A DNA stretch of 57,474 bases, taken from the NCBI GenBank assembly GCA_028703175.1, contig JAQVNJ010000024.1, positions 1 to 57,474 of the forward strand, given 5' to 3'. This document shows, in pieces, positions 18,001-26,253 of the stretch. The translations under genes were made by a program, and so were the position numbers. The first letter of the stretch is position 1. Every line of letters starts with the position of its first letter. The notes under the pieces were generated by a model that saw only the letters and a program-made list of their open reading frames with translations, was not told the origin of the DNA and did not search any database. The DNA comes from JAAYCB01 sp012744395. Lineage in GTDB: Bacteria > Planctomycetota > Planctomycetia > Pirellulales > Thermoguttaceae.

Positions 18001-18453
18001 GGCATCGGACCACTGGCCGTCGGTGAGTCTGCCCGGCGGGGTGCTGTCTTTGTGGACGCCCGCGCTGGGGACGCTGGCCGCATAGGTCAGCGGCAGGGCG
18101 TCGGGATGCCGGCCGCCGAAGGCCTCGACCGGATCGTGGTAGAGCCGCTCGGCCAGCCCTGCCTGCGGTTCTTCGCCCTCTTCGAGCCAGAGCCGCAACA
18201 TGCCGGCCATGTCGTCGCCCAGATAGGGGCGCGGAGCGGCGAGAAACACCTTCGCCCCCGACTCCGCGGCGGCGACGGCGGCGGCAACCGCTCCGCACCC
18301 GCCGCCAAGCACCGCAACGTCAACCTGGTAGGCGACGGGAATCTCGCGCGGCGACTGATTCACGCCCGGCGCCTCGGCCGCGGCGGCAAGCCGAGAACCG
18401 AAAAGGCAAACCGTCAACAGGGCAACCACAATCCGCCAAGTCCGCTTGACCAT
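15025..18453 (-). CDS. Secreted double FAD-dependent oxidoreductase with discoidin insert and HEAT-like tail
   Basis: A 1,142-aa protein with a signal peptide (basic start, hydrophobic VVALLTVCLFGSRLAAA, about 25 residues). Domain order: a first FAD/NAD-binding Rossmann start (VDVAVLGGGCGAVAAA, residues 45-60); an inserted F5/8 type C (discoidin) beta-sandwich at about 120-255 (DVTITADLGAVNEIRQVRL); the rest of flavoprotein 1 (VIDATSRGSVARMAGA); a second Rossmann start (CDVLVVGGGTTGAPAG, near 555-570) with VVIDTTGNSDLAAAAG; and a C-terminal helical region (about 945-1142) with HEAT-like repeats such as RLIVALGRAGDPRAVEPIV. FAD_oxidored-family proteins next to sugar-binding domains are common in planctomycetes; substrate unknown. 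A hemerythrin-like gene lies 24 bases upstream on the same strand, probably in one transcript. Confidence 0.8.
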   Translation of the reverse strand: MVKRTWRIVVALLTVCLFGSRLAAAAEAPGVNQSPREIPVAYQVDVAVLGGGCGAVAAAVAAAESGAKVFLAAPRPYLGDDMAGMLRLWLEEGEEPQAGLAERLYHDPVEAFGGRHPDALPLTYAASVPSAGVHKDSTPPGRLTDGQWSDATSESVQYDSDVTITADLGAVNEIRQVRLMAFFRSSGQNFMVRDVAVSVSDDKRTWRSIGTVERTSTEDVSILSVDVGRAARYVKLDVRKPEEISRVLLGEIEILGPSRGRPAEESLSRPPRPMHVKRVLDNALLEAGVQFLYSCQPTDVLVDARGRVAGIVMANRAGRQAVIAKTVIDATSRGSVARMAGAKFQPFQPGEHVFRRVVIGGEVRSADNMTARIVGRPYQGPYPNRAKTSSGEFSIIEYTIRLPMPDDSPAAWAAADQRARTLTYHPEQQFTSDELFHVPTDPLRSVAGPQAGESMPIDAFRPAGVDGVYLLGASAEVSREQAERLLRPLAMIDLGARIGAAAAADAAKAPAPDNVAVRAAAAGKPRAEGDVAERLGGVRPVDQGLPTVSQAAASLPVLGRCDVLVVGGGTTGAPAGIAAARQGAKTLVVDYLYELGGTGTAGAISVYYWGNRVGFSATVEGGLSSWVVEQRKEWWRRALLDAGAEIWFGTVGCGVFKEGSQVKGAVVASTWGRGVILADVVIDTTGNSDLAAAAGAGVDYTDERELAMQGTGLPGRRLGETYNNTDFTIADETDMVDMWHLFVYSKDKYPDAFDHGKLIDTRERRRIVGDFTMSLLDQFNLRTYPDTIQIAYSNFDSHGYTVDPYLELEHPEKAGVKVNVPYRCSLPKGLEGILVGGLGTSVHRDAVPMTRMQPDLQNQGYALGVAAAMASRAGVQLREIDIRGLQRHLIEVGNLPEEVLQQEDSYPLSSEAVAAAVERLKNEYRGAAVVLAQPQEALPLLQRAYASAEGDAQRIYAHVLAVLGDKTGVETLINEVEAADGWDAGWDYRGMGQFGSALSPLDRLIVALGRAGDPRAVEPIVKKAKLLTERSEFSHHRAVALALELIGDKRAAQPLAEILTQPEMAGYVHYTVEDARRFDQESSGGTNAVQSRRDSIRELALARALYRCGDYGKLGEQILGEYTKDLRGHLARHAKAVLEQGR

Positions 18454-18477
18454 CGTCTTATCCTTATGACCTATGCC

Positions 18478-18921
18478 TCAGTCGTGCGATCCAATGTCCC
18501 GCATGTAGACTTCCTGGATCAGGCCGTCTTCCGCCCGTTCGTGCTCGTGCAGTTCCGCGCGGAAGGCCGCGAATCGCTCCCTTGTCTGCTCCCACCACGC
18601 CTCGGGCGAAGTCTCCGGATCAGCGGCGCCGCCAAGCTCCCTGGAGCGTTGCGTCATCTTCGGGTGCTGGAGCATCAGCGCGTTGGCCCGCGCGACCAGT
18701 TGCGGCGCATGGAGCAATGCCTCCGTGAAATAACCGCCGGTCTCTTCCGTTTCGAAATGCTTGACCAATTGGTCCCCCAATTGGCCAAGCAGCTGGACGA
18801 CCTCTTGAGGCGGACCGGAACGCCGCTCGAGCAGCGTCTCGATCCGCTTCAAGAGGTCCGCCAACCGCCGGTGCTGCTCCTGGATCTTGTGAAACGTCAA
18901 CTCGGACGGATCGGGAGACAT
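18478..18921 (-). CDS. Hemerythrin-like domain protein
   Basis: The 147-aa product is a four-helix bundle with the metal-ligand pattern of HHE/hemerythrin domains: EQHRRL in helix 1, KHFETEE in helix 2, LQHPKM in helix 3 and ELHEHERAED in helix 4. These would bind a di-iron centre for oxygen or redox sensing. The frame is open to 19011, but I use the ATG at 18921 (MSPDPSELTFHKIQEQH) because the 30 residues before it are basic and not part of the fold. It lies 24 bases upstream of the secreted flavoprotein gene and probably leads its transcript. A cytoplasmic location is inferred from the lack of a signal peptide. Confidence 0.8.
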   Translation of the reverse strand: MSPDPSELTFHKIQEQHRRLADLLKRIETLLERRSGPPQEVVQLLGQLGDQLVKHFETEETGGYFTEALLHAPQLVARANALMLQHPKMTQRSRELGGAADPETSPEAWWEQTRERFAAFRAELHEHERAEDGLIQEVYMRDIGSHD

Positions 18922-19096
18922 GGCTCGAGCCTCTCGGAAATCGTGGCCTGCGGGCAATCGACGCCGGTTGGGTATTTCCAAATCGCGGCGGCGTGTCCAT
19001 CGTGCCCCCAAGTATACGCGGTCGCGCAGCGCCGGTCACCCCCGGCGCCGGGGCTCCCGCCCAAAACGGCGGCCGCCCTGCCAGGAGCGCTGATGG

Positions 19097-21739
19097 TTAC
19101 TCCGACGGGCGGCGCGGCGCGGACTCCCCTTCTTGCCAGGCTGGTCCTCGCGGGCGCATCGGGCGGCCCTCGACAACCGAGTCGATCACCTCATACAGCA
19201 CGTTGAACACCGCCCGCTGGTAGGGCCCCGGCTCGGCCATCCAATGCCCTCCCATGTTCTGGTTATTCATCAACGACCCGAATCCGATCGCGGTCACGCT
19301 CCCCTTGCCGAACGCCGCCCTGGCGGCGACGGGCGTCTTGTCAACCCACATCAGCGGCTCTCCACCGGCAATCTCGCAGGTCGCCTGGACGACCAGTCCG
19401 GGCCACTGCTGATCGAGCAGAATCCGGCCTGCGGCCGCGGTGGCATGGTAACTGGCCAGTCCGAACGGCCACAGCAGGCTATTGGCCGTCGTGCCGACAA
19501 CGTCCGGCGAATCGAAGACGATCAGTTTGCCGCCCTCGCTGACGTATTGCACCAGTTGCCGGCGATACGTCTCGCTGACCGACCCGGTCGGCGAGAGGAC
19601 AAGCAGCACGTCGCCGGAGAAGGCCTCGCTCCCCTCGGCGCGAACCGTGTAGTGTCTGAGTCGCGGAATCCATTGCTCGACCAGTCCGTATCCGAAGGGA
19701 TCCCTGGTGAACCCGCCAGCCGAGAGCGGCACCCGCGACACGGTTCGATCGAGGACGACGCGCACGAGGGGCCGCTTGCGCTCGGGTAAGCCGCCCCGCG
19801 ACGATGCGGCCAGAACCGCCGCGGCGGCGGAGAAACCGAGCAGCCCGCACCCGAACCACACGAGCCATCGCCCGCCAGAGGGTTGGAGGCTTGCCGCGGC
19901 CAACCAGGCCGCCGCCCCCAGCAGGGCCAGCCCGGCCAAGCGGACGAGGAGACGAATCGCGGCCGAGTCGAACATCCCGCGGCTGTTCAGCCAGGCGAGC
20001 ATGTCGAGCATCAGTTCCGCCTTGCCCGGCTCAAACGTGCTGAAGTTCGAGAAGATCGTCGAGTCGGTGAACGCCAGGATGCGCCCCCGGCCGTAGCGCG
20101 TCTCCCAGAGCTGGATGAACGCCCCGTAGCGCATCTCGGGCCAGTATTGCGCCTCGGGAAAGAAATTGCTCGCGTTGTAATTGGCGCCCAGGCTCCAGAG
20201 GCCTGTGTTCCAGACCGCCATCCGCCCCAGGCTGCAACCCGGATCGATCGAACACGAGCCGGCATACATCATCGGCGGCACGTTGCGCACGGCCGGGTGG
20301 GGAAGCATCCGCGGCGCGACGTGCTGCACGTAGGGGTCTTCAACGCTGAAGAGGATGTCCGGGCGGAACTTGAACCCGAACCGCGCGGTGATCCGGTTCA
20401 GATGCGTACTCATCCGGTCGATGTCGGTGTGTTCGCCGATCAGCAACAGCCCGCCGCCGTTGTCGACAAACCGGTGGACCGCGAGAATCTCCTCGGGCGA
20501 ATAGGCTTCCGTCGGGTTCTTGATCACCAGCACATCGCACTCGGCGAGCCTCCCAGCATCGATCTGCTCCTCGTCGCCGATCCTCGAGACGTCGAAATAC
20601 TGGCCGCAGAACCGGTAGATGTTCGTGTAGCTGTACGAGGGGTCGTGCCCGTACGACTCGGTATCATATGGCCGGTCGGTCGGCTCCCAGTCGGAATGGC
20701 GTTCGACGAACGCGATCCGGCCGCCCCGGGGCTTCCCCACCGGATCGAGCCGCACCAGAAGAAAACCGGCGAAGGTGATGCCCGCAAGGGCCAACACCGC
20801 ACATAGCCGGGGGCGGAGCCGCGGCTCTTCCCCTTCTTCTTCCCGCGCCGCCCCGCCGGGCTGGCGGCCGACGAACCACCAGGCCCCCGCCACGGCGCCC
20901 GACGAGGCCGCCGCCAGCACCCACGGGCTGAGGAACTGGTTCATCACGGTCAGCTTCCAATCGGCCGGGGCGCGCATCTCCCGATGCAGGAACCATCCGA
21001 GCAGCAGCGCCAGCCGGATCGGCGTCCAGGCCAGCACGACAAGCACGAGCCGGGCGAGCAGGCCGAGCCAGCTCCGGCACGCCGAGGACAACCGCGGCCG
21101 GCGCGCGGAGAGCCCGGCCGGGGCCGCATCCGCGGGCGCGTGCGAACGGCGGTCTTCCCACGCCCAGAGGGCTGCCAGCACGGCCCCTCCCACGGCCAGG
21201 CCGAGGGTGACCGGATCGAAGACCAGCTCCCAGGTGGCGGCGAGGCGCTGTGGTCCCGAAGTCGAGAAGATGGCGACATTCGCCCCGTCGGCCGACGCCT
21301 CGGCGCCGACCAGGCGCGCGGCGAGGGCCACGATCTCGGCGCCCGGCCAGGGCAGATCGTGGCTGCGGGCGGTGATCAGCGCGTAGCCGCGCAGGGCAAC
21401 CGCTTGAGCGGCCAGGATCGCGCTCGAGCGGACCGCGCCCCATCCCAGCGCGGCGACAAACCGCGGCGGACGCCCCAGCGCGAAGGGGCACAGGCCCAGG
21501 GCAAGCGCCAGAGGGATCAACCGATAGGGCCACGGCGCCAGCCAGACGACCGGCGCCGCCAGGACCGCGGCGAGGACCGCGTCGGTCCGGCTCGGGCGGC
21601 TGCCGGGCAGTTCGCCGAGCAATCCGGCGGCTGCAACCACGGCGAGCGTCCAGAGCCACCCGTTCGGCGCCCCGTAGTACTCCAACCCGAGCATCCAGGA
21701 GAGGCTCAGCAGGGCCACGGCGATCCAGTTGCGCATCAT
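19097..21739 (-). CDS. Large polytopic membrane protein with two glutamine-amidotransferase-like (DUF4350-like) domains
   Basis: About 880 aa. The first ~370 residues are mainly hydrophobic helices, including WLWTLAVVAAAGLLGELPG and LARLVLVVLAWTPIRLALLL. A soluble domain then contains CDVLVIKNPTEAYSPEEIL, FVDNGGGLLLIGEHTDIDR and RGRILAFTDSTIFSNFS, resembling the class I glutamine-amidotransferase-like fold used by DUF4350/GldG-type proteins. After two further helices, a second copy follows: GDVLLVLSPTGSVSETYRR, VSEGGKLIVFDSPD and GSVTAIGFGSLMNN. No catalytic Cys-His-Glu set is evident, so these are probably binding domains. It starts at the first of two ATGs (21739), overlapping the stop of the preceding gene by four bases (ATGA), so the pair is translationally coupled. 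Function is unknown. Confidence 0.7.
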   Translation of the reverse strand: MMRNWIAVALLSLSWMLGLEYYGAPNGWLWTLAVVAAAGLLGELPGSRPSRTDAVLAAVLAAPVVWLAPWPYRLIPLALALGLCPFALGRPPRFVAALGWGAVRSSAILAAQAVALRGYALITARSHDLPWPGAEIVALAARLVGAEASADGANVAIFSTSGPQRLAATWELVFDPVTLGLAVGGAVLAALWAWEDRRSHAPADAAPAGLSARRPRLSSACRSWLGLLARLVLVVLAWTPIRLALLLGWFLHREMRAPADWKLTVMNQFLSPWVLAAASSGAVAGAWWFVGRQPGGAAREEEGEEPRLRPRLCAVLALAGITFAGFLLVRLDPVGKPRGGRIAFVERHSDWEPTDRPYDTESYGHDPSYSYTNIYRFCGQYFDVSRIGDEEQIDAGRLAECDVLVIKNPTEAYSPEEILAVHRFVDNGGGLLLIGEHTDIDRMSTHLNRITARFGFKFRPDILFSVEDPYVQHVAPRMLPHPAVRNVPPMMYAGSCSIDPGCSLGRMAVWNTGLWSLGANYNASNFFPEAQYWPEMRYGAFIQLWETRYGRGRILAFTDSTIFSNFSTFEPGKAELMLDMLAWLNSRGMFDSAAIRLLVRLAGLALLGAAAWLAAASLQPSGGRWLVWFGCGLLGFSAAAAVLAASSRGGLPERKRPLVRVVLDRTVSRVPLSAGGFTRDPFGYGLVEQWIPRLRHYTVRAEGSEAFSGDVLLVLSPTGSVSETYRRQLVQYVSEGGKLIVFDSPDVVGTTANSLLWPFGLASYHATAAAGRILLDQQWPGLVVQATCEIAGGEPLMWVDKTPVAARAAFGKGSVTAIGFGSLMNNQNMGGHWMAEPGPYQRAVFNVLYEVIDSVVEGRPMRPRGPAWQEGESAPRRPSE

Positions 21740-24585
21740 CGCTGCGCCTCCTCCCGCTCGTCCGATCCCGCGGCATCCGGCCTCTCCGCGGCTGCGTTGG
21801 CGCTCGCCGTGTCCGGGTGATAGGCGGGCGGCCGCCAGGGCCGCCGGCCGGGCAGGCTGCCGACCAACCACCGCCAGAAGTTGGCATTCACCCGCTCGCC
21901 GACGAGCGCATCGCCGTCTGCATTCTCCAGGAGCTTGTTCAGGCCGAAGCAGGTGTCGCCGATGACCACGGCAAACCCCTTGCCCTTCGCCGACGCGGCG
22001 ACGACCGGTCGCTTGTCTTCCGTGCAAGCGATCGTCCGGGCAGACTGCCCGTGGATGTGAACGGGCCACGCCGCATAGAAGACAACGGTCGAGCGGAAAT
22101 TCTCCGTCTCCGGATAGGGCAGATAAATGCAGCCGATCGGGGCGGCGTCTTCCCCCCCGGCGCCCGGCCGGTGGAAGGCGGTTGACGTGCCCAGCCCGAA
22201 GGGTTCGAGGATCGATCGGGTGTTCCGCCCCTCCACGGCGCCCGCCATGGCGACGAGCACGCCGCCCCGCTCGACGAACTGGCCGACAGCGGCCTGTTCG
22301 GCGGCGGTCACTTCGCGGGCGGGCGCGACGCAGAGCAGCATCGCCGCGCGCTGGAGCCGTTGCGGAGACAGGTCGTCGGCGAGCAGCACGAGGAATCCCT
22401 CGCGCATCAAGGTCAACGCCAACCCGTCGATCCCCTCGGGAGCCCACGGCGACTCGGCGTAAGCCTCCAAGTGCGACGCGCTCAGATAGGCAAGGTTGTT
22501 GGGCGTCTGGCGGCGGCCGTCGGGCAAGACCTCCCACACCCGGCAACTGATCGACTCGGCGGCCAGGAGCGCCCCGGCCAGGAGCAGTGCGGATGTCGCC
22601 GCGGCTTCCGGCCGGGCTCCCCGGACGACAAAACCGCACAAGCACAGGACGGCAAGCAACCCGCCCAACTGTCGCCACCAGACCTGGGGCGACGGCGCTT
22701 TGTCGGCCAGGTAGGCCAGCAGGCGGCCCGTGAAGCGAAAAGCGCGGACGCTGCCCGAATTGGTCAGACACCCGCTGTCGCCAAGTGTGATGACGCGGCC
22801 CCGCCCGACACGCCGCTCGGCGGCGAGCACCAGATCGCCGAGCCGTTCTCCGGCGTCCCAGGCGGCGCGGTTGGTCAACAGAAAATCGCTCCCCGGATCG
22901 CTCCAGCCCCAGCGCCCGACAAGAATCGGGCAGGCCCGCCGGGAGATGTCGATCGAGGCGGCCATCGCCATCCCAAACCGGTCGCGATCGCCGCGGAGAC
23001 CGAGGGTCGCAGGATGAGCCGCCGCCGCGATGGCTTGGCGCCAGGACTCCGTCTCGCTGACTGTCGTGTCGAACCGCACCTCCATGCCGAGCGGCTGGAG
23101 GACCTCGTTGAACGAACTGGCCCCCTGGGCGTCTTGCAGCCGGGGACCGGCGGTGACCAGGAGGGAGCCGCCCTGGCGGACGAAATCCCAGACCCTTTCG
23201 AGGGTTTCCTTGGGCCACGGCTGGTTGGGATGCAGCAGCAGCAGCACGTCGGCAGCGGCCAGTTCCGCTTCCTCCAGCTTGTGGGAACGCACGAGCCGCC
23301 CCCCCAGACTTTCGACAAACGCCGGAAGCATGCCGAACCGGCCGGCCGAATCGGCGCCGTAGCGGCCGTGCTCGGGCATATCCCAGTCAATAACCCCCTG
23401 GTCGAAGACGAGGACTGTCTTGCCGGCCAGGTCGGCCCCGCCCGGGGAAAACACCGCCACAAGCGGCAAGACCAGCGCCAGGCCCGCCGGAACCCAGGCC
23501 AGCCAGTCATTTGCGGAGGAGCTTGGGGTGTGCACTGCGGCCCGCGGCCGGCCCCGCCTCGCTTTCATGCGGTTTTCGCCTGCCGGTTCTGGGGTCGTTG
23601 CGATTTCCGCCGCGGCGTCCTCCCGCTCGCCAGTCCACCGCGTCCAGCGCAACATCGCGGCGGCGACCGCAAGCTGCCAGGCCACGGCCAGGATCGGCAG
23701 ATTCCAGGGCAGAAGGCTCCGCGCGGCGTCGCCCCAGAACCAGTCGGGCGGCACATACAGATCGGCCGGCGGCCTGGCCGGCGCTGCGGGCAGCGCTGCC
23801 GCCAATTCCGTGGCAAAGGACAGGCAGAGCAAGTACAACATCTGGCCCGAGAGGATCGCGGAAACGGCCAGAATCGCCCGGCGGAGGCGAGGCCGCGGCG
23901 CGTCCCGCAGCCAGCCGGCGACCAGCGCCGCCATGAGCACGAGATGATCGAGCCCGGCGTAGGTCGCCCCGACCGAAATCGGCCGAGACCAGAGAGCGGC
24001 GGCCAGGTCGCCGACCAGCGAGCCCGCCCAATCGGCCAGATGCCAGACCCAGGGGATCGCCGCCAGCGCGAAGCGGTAAACCGCCAGCAACATCACCGCG
24101 TGGCTTGCGATCCGGATTACCCGCCAGTCCACCGGGCAACCGCCGGGCGGCGGCGCATCGCGCGGCCCTGCGGTGGCCGCGGGCAGCAGCCGCCGCGCCA
24201 GCCAACCGGCCGGGCCGGCCGCGCAGGCCGCGCCGCCAAGCACTGCCAGCCCCAGCAGGTTGACCACCTCGTTGTGCGAAGCGTTGAGGATCACGGCCGC
24301 GGCGATGCCCAGGGCCAGGACCAGCCGGCCCTGCCAACCCGTTCCGGCCCCCCGTGGCAGCGCCACCGCAACCAGCGCGGTGGCCAGCCAAGCCAGGGCG
24401 TGACCCAAGGGCCGCCCGACCAGTCCGCATCCACCGGAAACGATCCACGATGCGCAGAGGAGCGTCAGCGCGGCAAGGGTAGCGCCAAGCGAGGGGGTGG
24501 ACCGGTCCGCTGCGGATTCCGGCGGGGAAGCCTGAACCTGCCGCGACGTGTCGATCGTGGCAATCGTGCCGGCTGGTTTCTTCAT
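21736..24585 (-). CDS. Exosortase-like membrane protein fused to amidotransferase-like domains, catalytic Cys apparently absent
   Basis: A 949-aa protein. Residues 30-330 form about eight helices. The segment SVGATYAGLDHLVLMAALVA lines up with the exosortase/archaeosortase active-site segment (normally xxACSGLRxLL), and AILSGQMLYLLCLSFA with the helix that normally carries NxxR. In this reading the catalytic Cys is Tyr, and the Arg is also not seen. A later W-G-D-A-R-S-L-L-P-W-N helix matches the last exosortase segment. After residue ~380 come soluble modules: AADVLLLLHPNQPWPKETL with VRQGGSLLVTAGP, then LLCVAPAREVTAAEQAAV with VERGGVLVAMAGA and GKGFAVVIGDTCFGLN, of the same fold as in the downstream coupled gene. 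The exosortase relation is inference from pattern; a generic membrane protein is the alternative. Confidence 0.6.
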   Translation of the reverse strand: MKKPAGTIATIDTSRQVQASPPESAADRSTPSLGATLAALTLLCASWIVSGGCGLVGRPLGHALAWLATALVAVALPRGAGTGWQGRLVLALGIAAAVILNASHNEVVNLLGLAVLGGAACAAGPAGWLARRLLPAATAGPRDAPPPGGCPVDWRVIRIASHAVMLLAVYRFALAAIPWVWHLADWAGSLVGDLAAALWSRPISVGATYAGLDHLVLMAALVAGWLRDAPRPRLRRAILAVSAILSGQMLYLLCLSFATELAAALPAAPARPPADLYVPPDWFWGDAARSLLPWNLPILAVAWQLAVAAAMLRWTRWTGEREDAAAEIATTPEPAGENRMKARRGRPRAAVHTPSSSANDWLAWVPAGLALVLPLVAVFSPGGADLAGKTVLVFDQGVIDWDMPEHGRYGADSAGRFGMLPAFVESLGGRLVRSHKLEEAELAAADVLLLLHPNQPWPKETLERVWDFVRQGGSLLVTAGPRLQDAQGASSFNEVLQPLGMEVRFDTTVSETESWRQAIAAAAHPATLGLRGDRDRFGMAMAASIDISRRACPILVGRWGWSDPGSDFLLTNRAAWDAGERLGDLVLAAERRVGRGRVITLGDSGCLTNSGSVRAFRFTGRLLAYLADKAPSPQVWWRQLGGLLAVLCLCGFVVRGARPEAAATSALLLAGALLAAESISCRVWEVLPDGRRQTPNNLAYLSASHLEAYAESPWAPEGIDGLALTLMREGFLVLLADDLSPQRLQRAAMLLCVAPAREVTAAEQAAVGQFVERGGVLVAMAGAVEGRNTRSILEPFGLGTSTAFHRPGAGGEDAAPIGCIYLPYPETENFRSTVVFYAAWPVHIHGQSARTIACTEDKRPVVAASAKGKGFAVVIGDTCFGLNKLLENADGDALVGERVNANFWRWLVGSLPGRRPWRPPAYHPDTASANAAAERPDAAGSDEREEAQR

Positions 24586-24870
24586 CTTCGTTGGAGATCA
24601 TCCGCGGCGGACCGCTCAAGCGGACCCGCCGGGCCGTCGCGGCCGCAGCCTGGACGTTTCTAAAAAGTGCCAATTTGCCAGTATGTTTGAGGCCTTGGCA
24701 TGGGTCAACCGGATTGGGAGATGACGGCTGGTGGCAGGACACCGGCCCGATTGCCGGCGCCGCTGAATGTGGCTACCCTATGCCTGGCATGTTTTCTCCG
24801 GCCTGACGGTTGCCGGGACTGCCACCGCCGGGGACGGCGCTCTACCGCCGCGTCCAAGGAGAGCCAGGAC

Positions 24871-26097
24871 ATGCACGAATCGGAATCTGCCGACGGCCCG
24901 CCACGCCACGCCCGCCACTGGCTGCTGGATCCAGACGTGGCGCAGTTGAACCACGGCGCGTTCGGGGCCTGCCCGCGTGCGGTGCTCGCAGCGCAGGAGG
25001 AATTCCGGCTTCAGATGGAGCGCGAGCCGGTGCGATTCTTTTTTCGCGAGCGGGAACCGCTTCTCGATGCCGCCCGCAACGCGCTGGCCGGCCTGCTCAG
25101 CGCCGCCCCGGAGGACCTGGTCTTCGTCCGCAACGCCACCGAGGGCGTCAACGCCGTGCTGCGATCGCTGCGGTTTGCCCAGGGCGATGAGCTGCTCGTG
25201 ACCGATCACGCCTACAATGCCTGCCGGAATGTGGTTGAATACGTGGCCCGTGCAAGCGGCGCCCGAGTGGTCGTGGCCCGCGTCCCGATGCCGATCGCAG
25301 CGGAAGACGAGGCCGTCGATGCGATCCTCGCGGCGGCCTCCGATCGAACCCGGCTGGCGATGCTCGACCACGTGACAAGTCCGACGGCGCTGGTCTTGCC
25401 GATCGCGCGGATCGTCCACCTGCTCGCCGACCGGGGAATCGACACGCTCGTCGACGGGGCCCACGCTCCCGGCATGATCCCGCTCGACATCGAGCGCGTC
25501 GGGGCGGCGTACTACGCGGGCAACTGCCACAAATGGCTCTGCTGCCCGAAAGGCGCGGGCTTCCTGCACATCCGCGGCGACCGGCAAGCGGCCATTCATC
25601 CGGCGGTCATCAGCCACGGCTACAACACGATCCGAGCCGAGCGCGGCCGGCTGTATGAGGAATTCGACTGGGCGGGGACCGTCGATCCCACGCCCTGGCT
25701 GTGCCTGCCGGCCGCCTTGCGTTTCCTGGACGGCCTGTTCGGCGGCATCGGCGGGCTGATGCGGCACAATCACCTGCTCGCCAGCGAAGCCCGCCGCGTC
25801 CTCTGCGAAGCGCTCGGCGCGGAGCCGCCGTGTCCAGAGACGATGCTCGGAGCGATGGCCGCCGTGCCGCTGGGGCGCGAGGAGACGGCCGGCGCGAACG
25901 TGTTCCGCTGCCACCCGGTGCAGAACCGGCTGCTCAAGCAGTTCGGCATCGAGGCACCGGTTTATCATTGGCCCGGCCCGCCACGACTCTGGGTGCGCGT
26001 TTCCGCCCAAGCCTACAACTCGGTCGAGCAATATCGGCGGCTGGCCGGCGCCCTTTGCGCGATTGCCGCCGAGCATCGCGGCGGGAAGCGGCCGTGA
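24871..26097 (+). CDS. Class V aminotransferase, isopenicillin-N-epimerase-like
   Basis: The 408-aa PLP enzyme belongs to the CsdA/isopenicillin N epimerase branch of class V aminotransferases. Evidence: the LNHGAFGACPRAVLAAQ entry, the VRNATEGVNAVLRSL substrate/PLP-phosphate region, the DGAHAPGMIPLDI aspartate motif, the internal-aldimine lysine in YYAGNCHKWLCCPKGAGFL, and WAGTVDPTPWL. Reaction and substrate are uncertain; epimerase, desulfurase and ergothioneine-type C-S lyase activities all occur in this group. The ATG at 24871 follows AAGGAGAG at 24856-24863, and residues encoded upstream are not conserved. It is divergent from the coupled membrane-protein genes and converges on fucI with a pair of palindromic repeats between. 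Confidence 0.85.
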   Translation: MHESESADGPPRHARHWLLDPDVAQLNHGAFGACPRAVLAAQEEFRLQMEREPVRFFFREREPLLDAARNALAGLLSAAPEDLVFVRNATEGVNAVLRSLRFAQGDELLVTDHAYNACRNVVEYVARASGARVVVARVPMPIAAEDEAVDAILAAASDRTRLAMLDHVTSPTALVLPIARIVHLLADRGIDTLVDGAHAPGMIPLDIERVGAAYYAGNCHKWLCCPKGAGFLHIRGDRQAAIHPAVISHGYNTIRAERGRLYEEFDWAGTVDPTPWLCLPAALRFLDGLFGGIGGLMRHNHLLASEARRVLCEALGAEPPCPETMLGAMAAVPLGREETAGANVFRCHPVQNRLLKQFGIEAPVYHWPGPPRLWVRVSAQAYNSVEQYRRLAGALCAIAAEHRGGKRP

Positions 26098-26147
26098 TGG
26101 AAAGTAGCAGGGGCCGGGTTAAGGGTTCAGCCTTTCCGCCCCACCTC

Positions 26148-26171
26148 GTTCCCAAGCTGGAGCTTGGGAAC
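26148..26171. repeat. Palindromic dispersed repeat, copy 3
   Basis: A near-perfect palindrome with arms GTTCCCAAGCT and AGCTTGGGAAC. Its left flank (26114-26147) is shared in inverted orientation with the right flank of the copy at 28301, so the mobile unit is longer than the palindrome. Confidence 0.8.
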
Positions 26172-26208
26172 CAAGAAAACATGGAAGACGGAACCCTGAA
26201 CCCTTCCC

Positions 26209-26234
26209 GGTTCCCAAGCTGGAGCTTGGGAACC
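26209..26234. repeat. Palindromic dispersed repeat, copy 4
   Basis: Arms GGTTCCCAAGCT and AGCTTGGGAACC, 61 bases from copy 3 and 19 bases before the fucI stop. Preceded by GAACCCTGAACCC heptamer-like sequence. Confidence 0.8.
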
Positions 26235-26253
26235 AGGGGAGATGGGTCAACGG

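Noticed and set aside
21740..23218. Upstream extension of the 19097-21739 gene to an ATG at 23218
   Set aside because: The added residues are low-complexity Arg/Pro/Gly and overlap the conserved upstream membrane-protein gene; the ATGA overlap gives a natural start at 21739.
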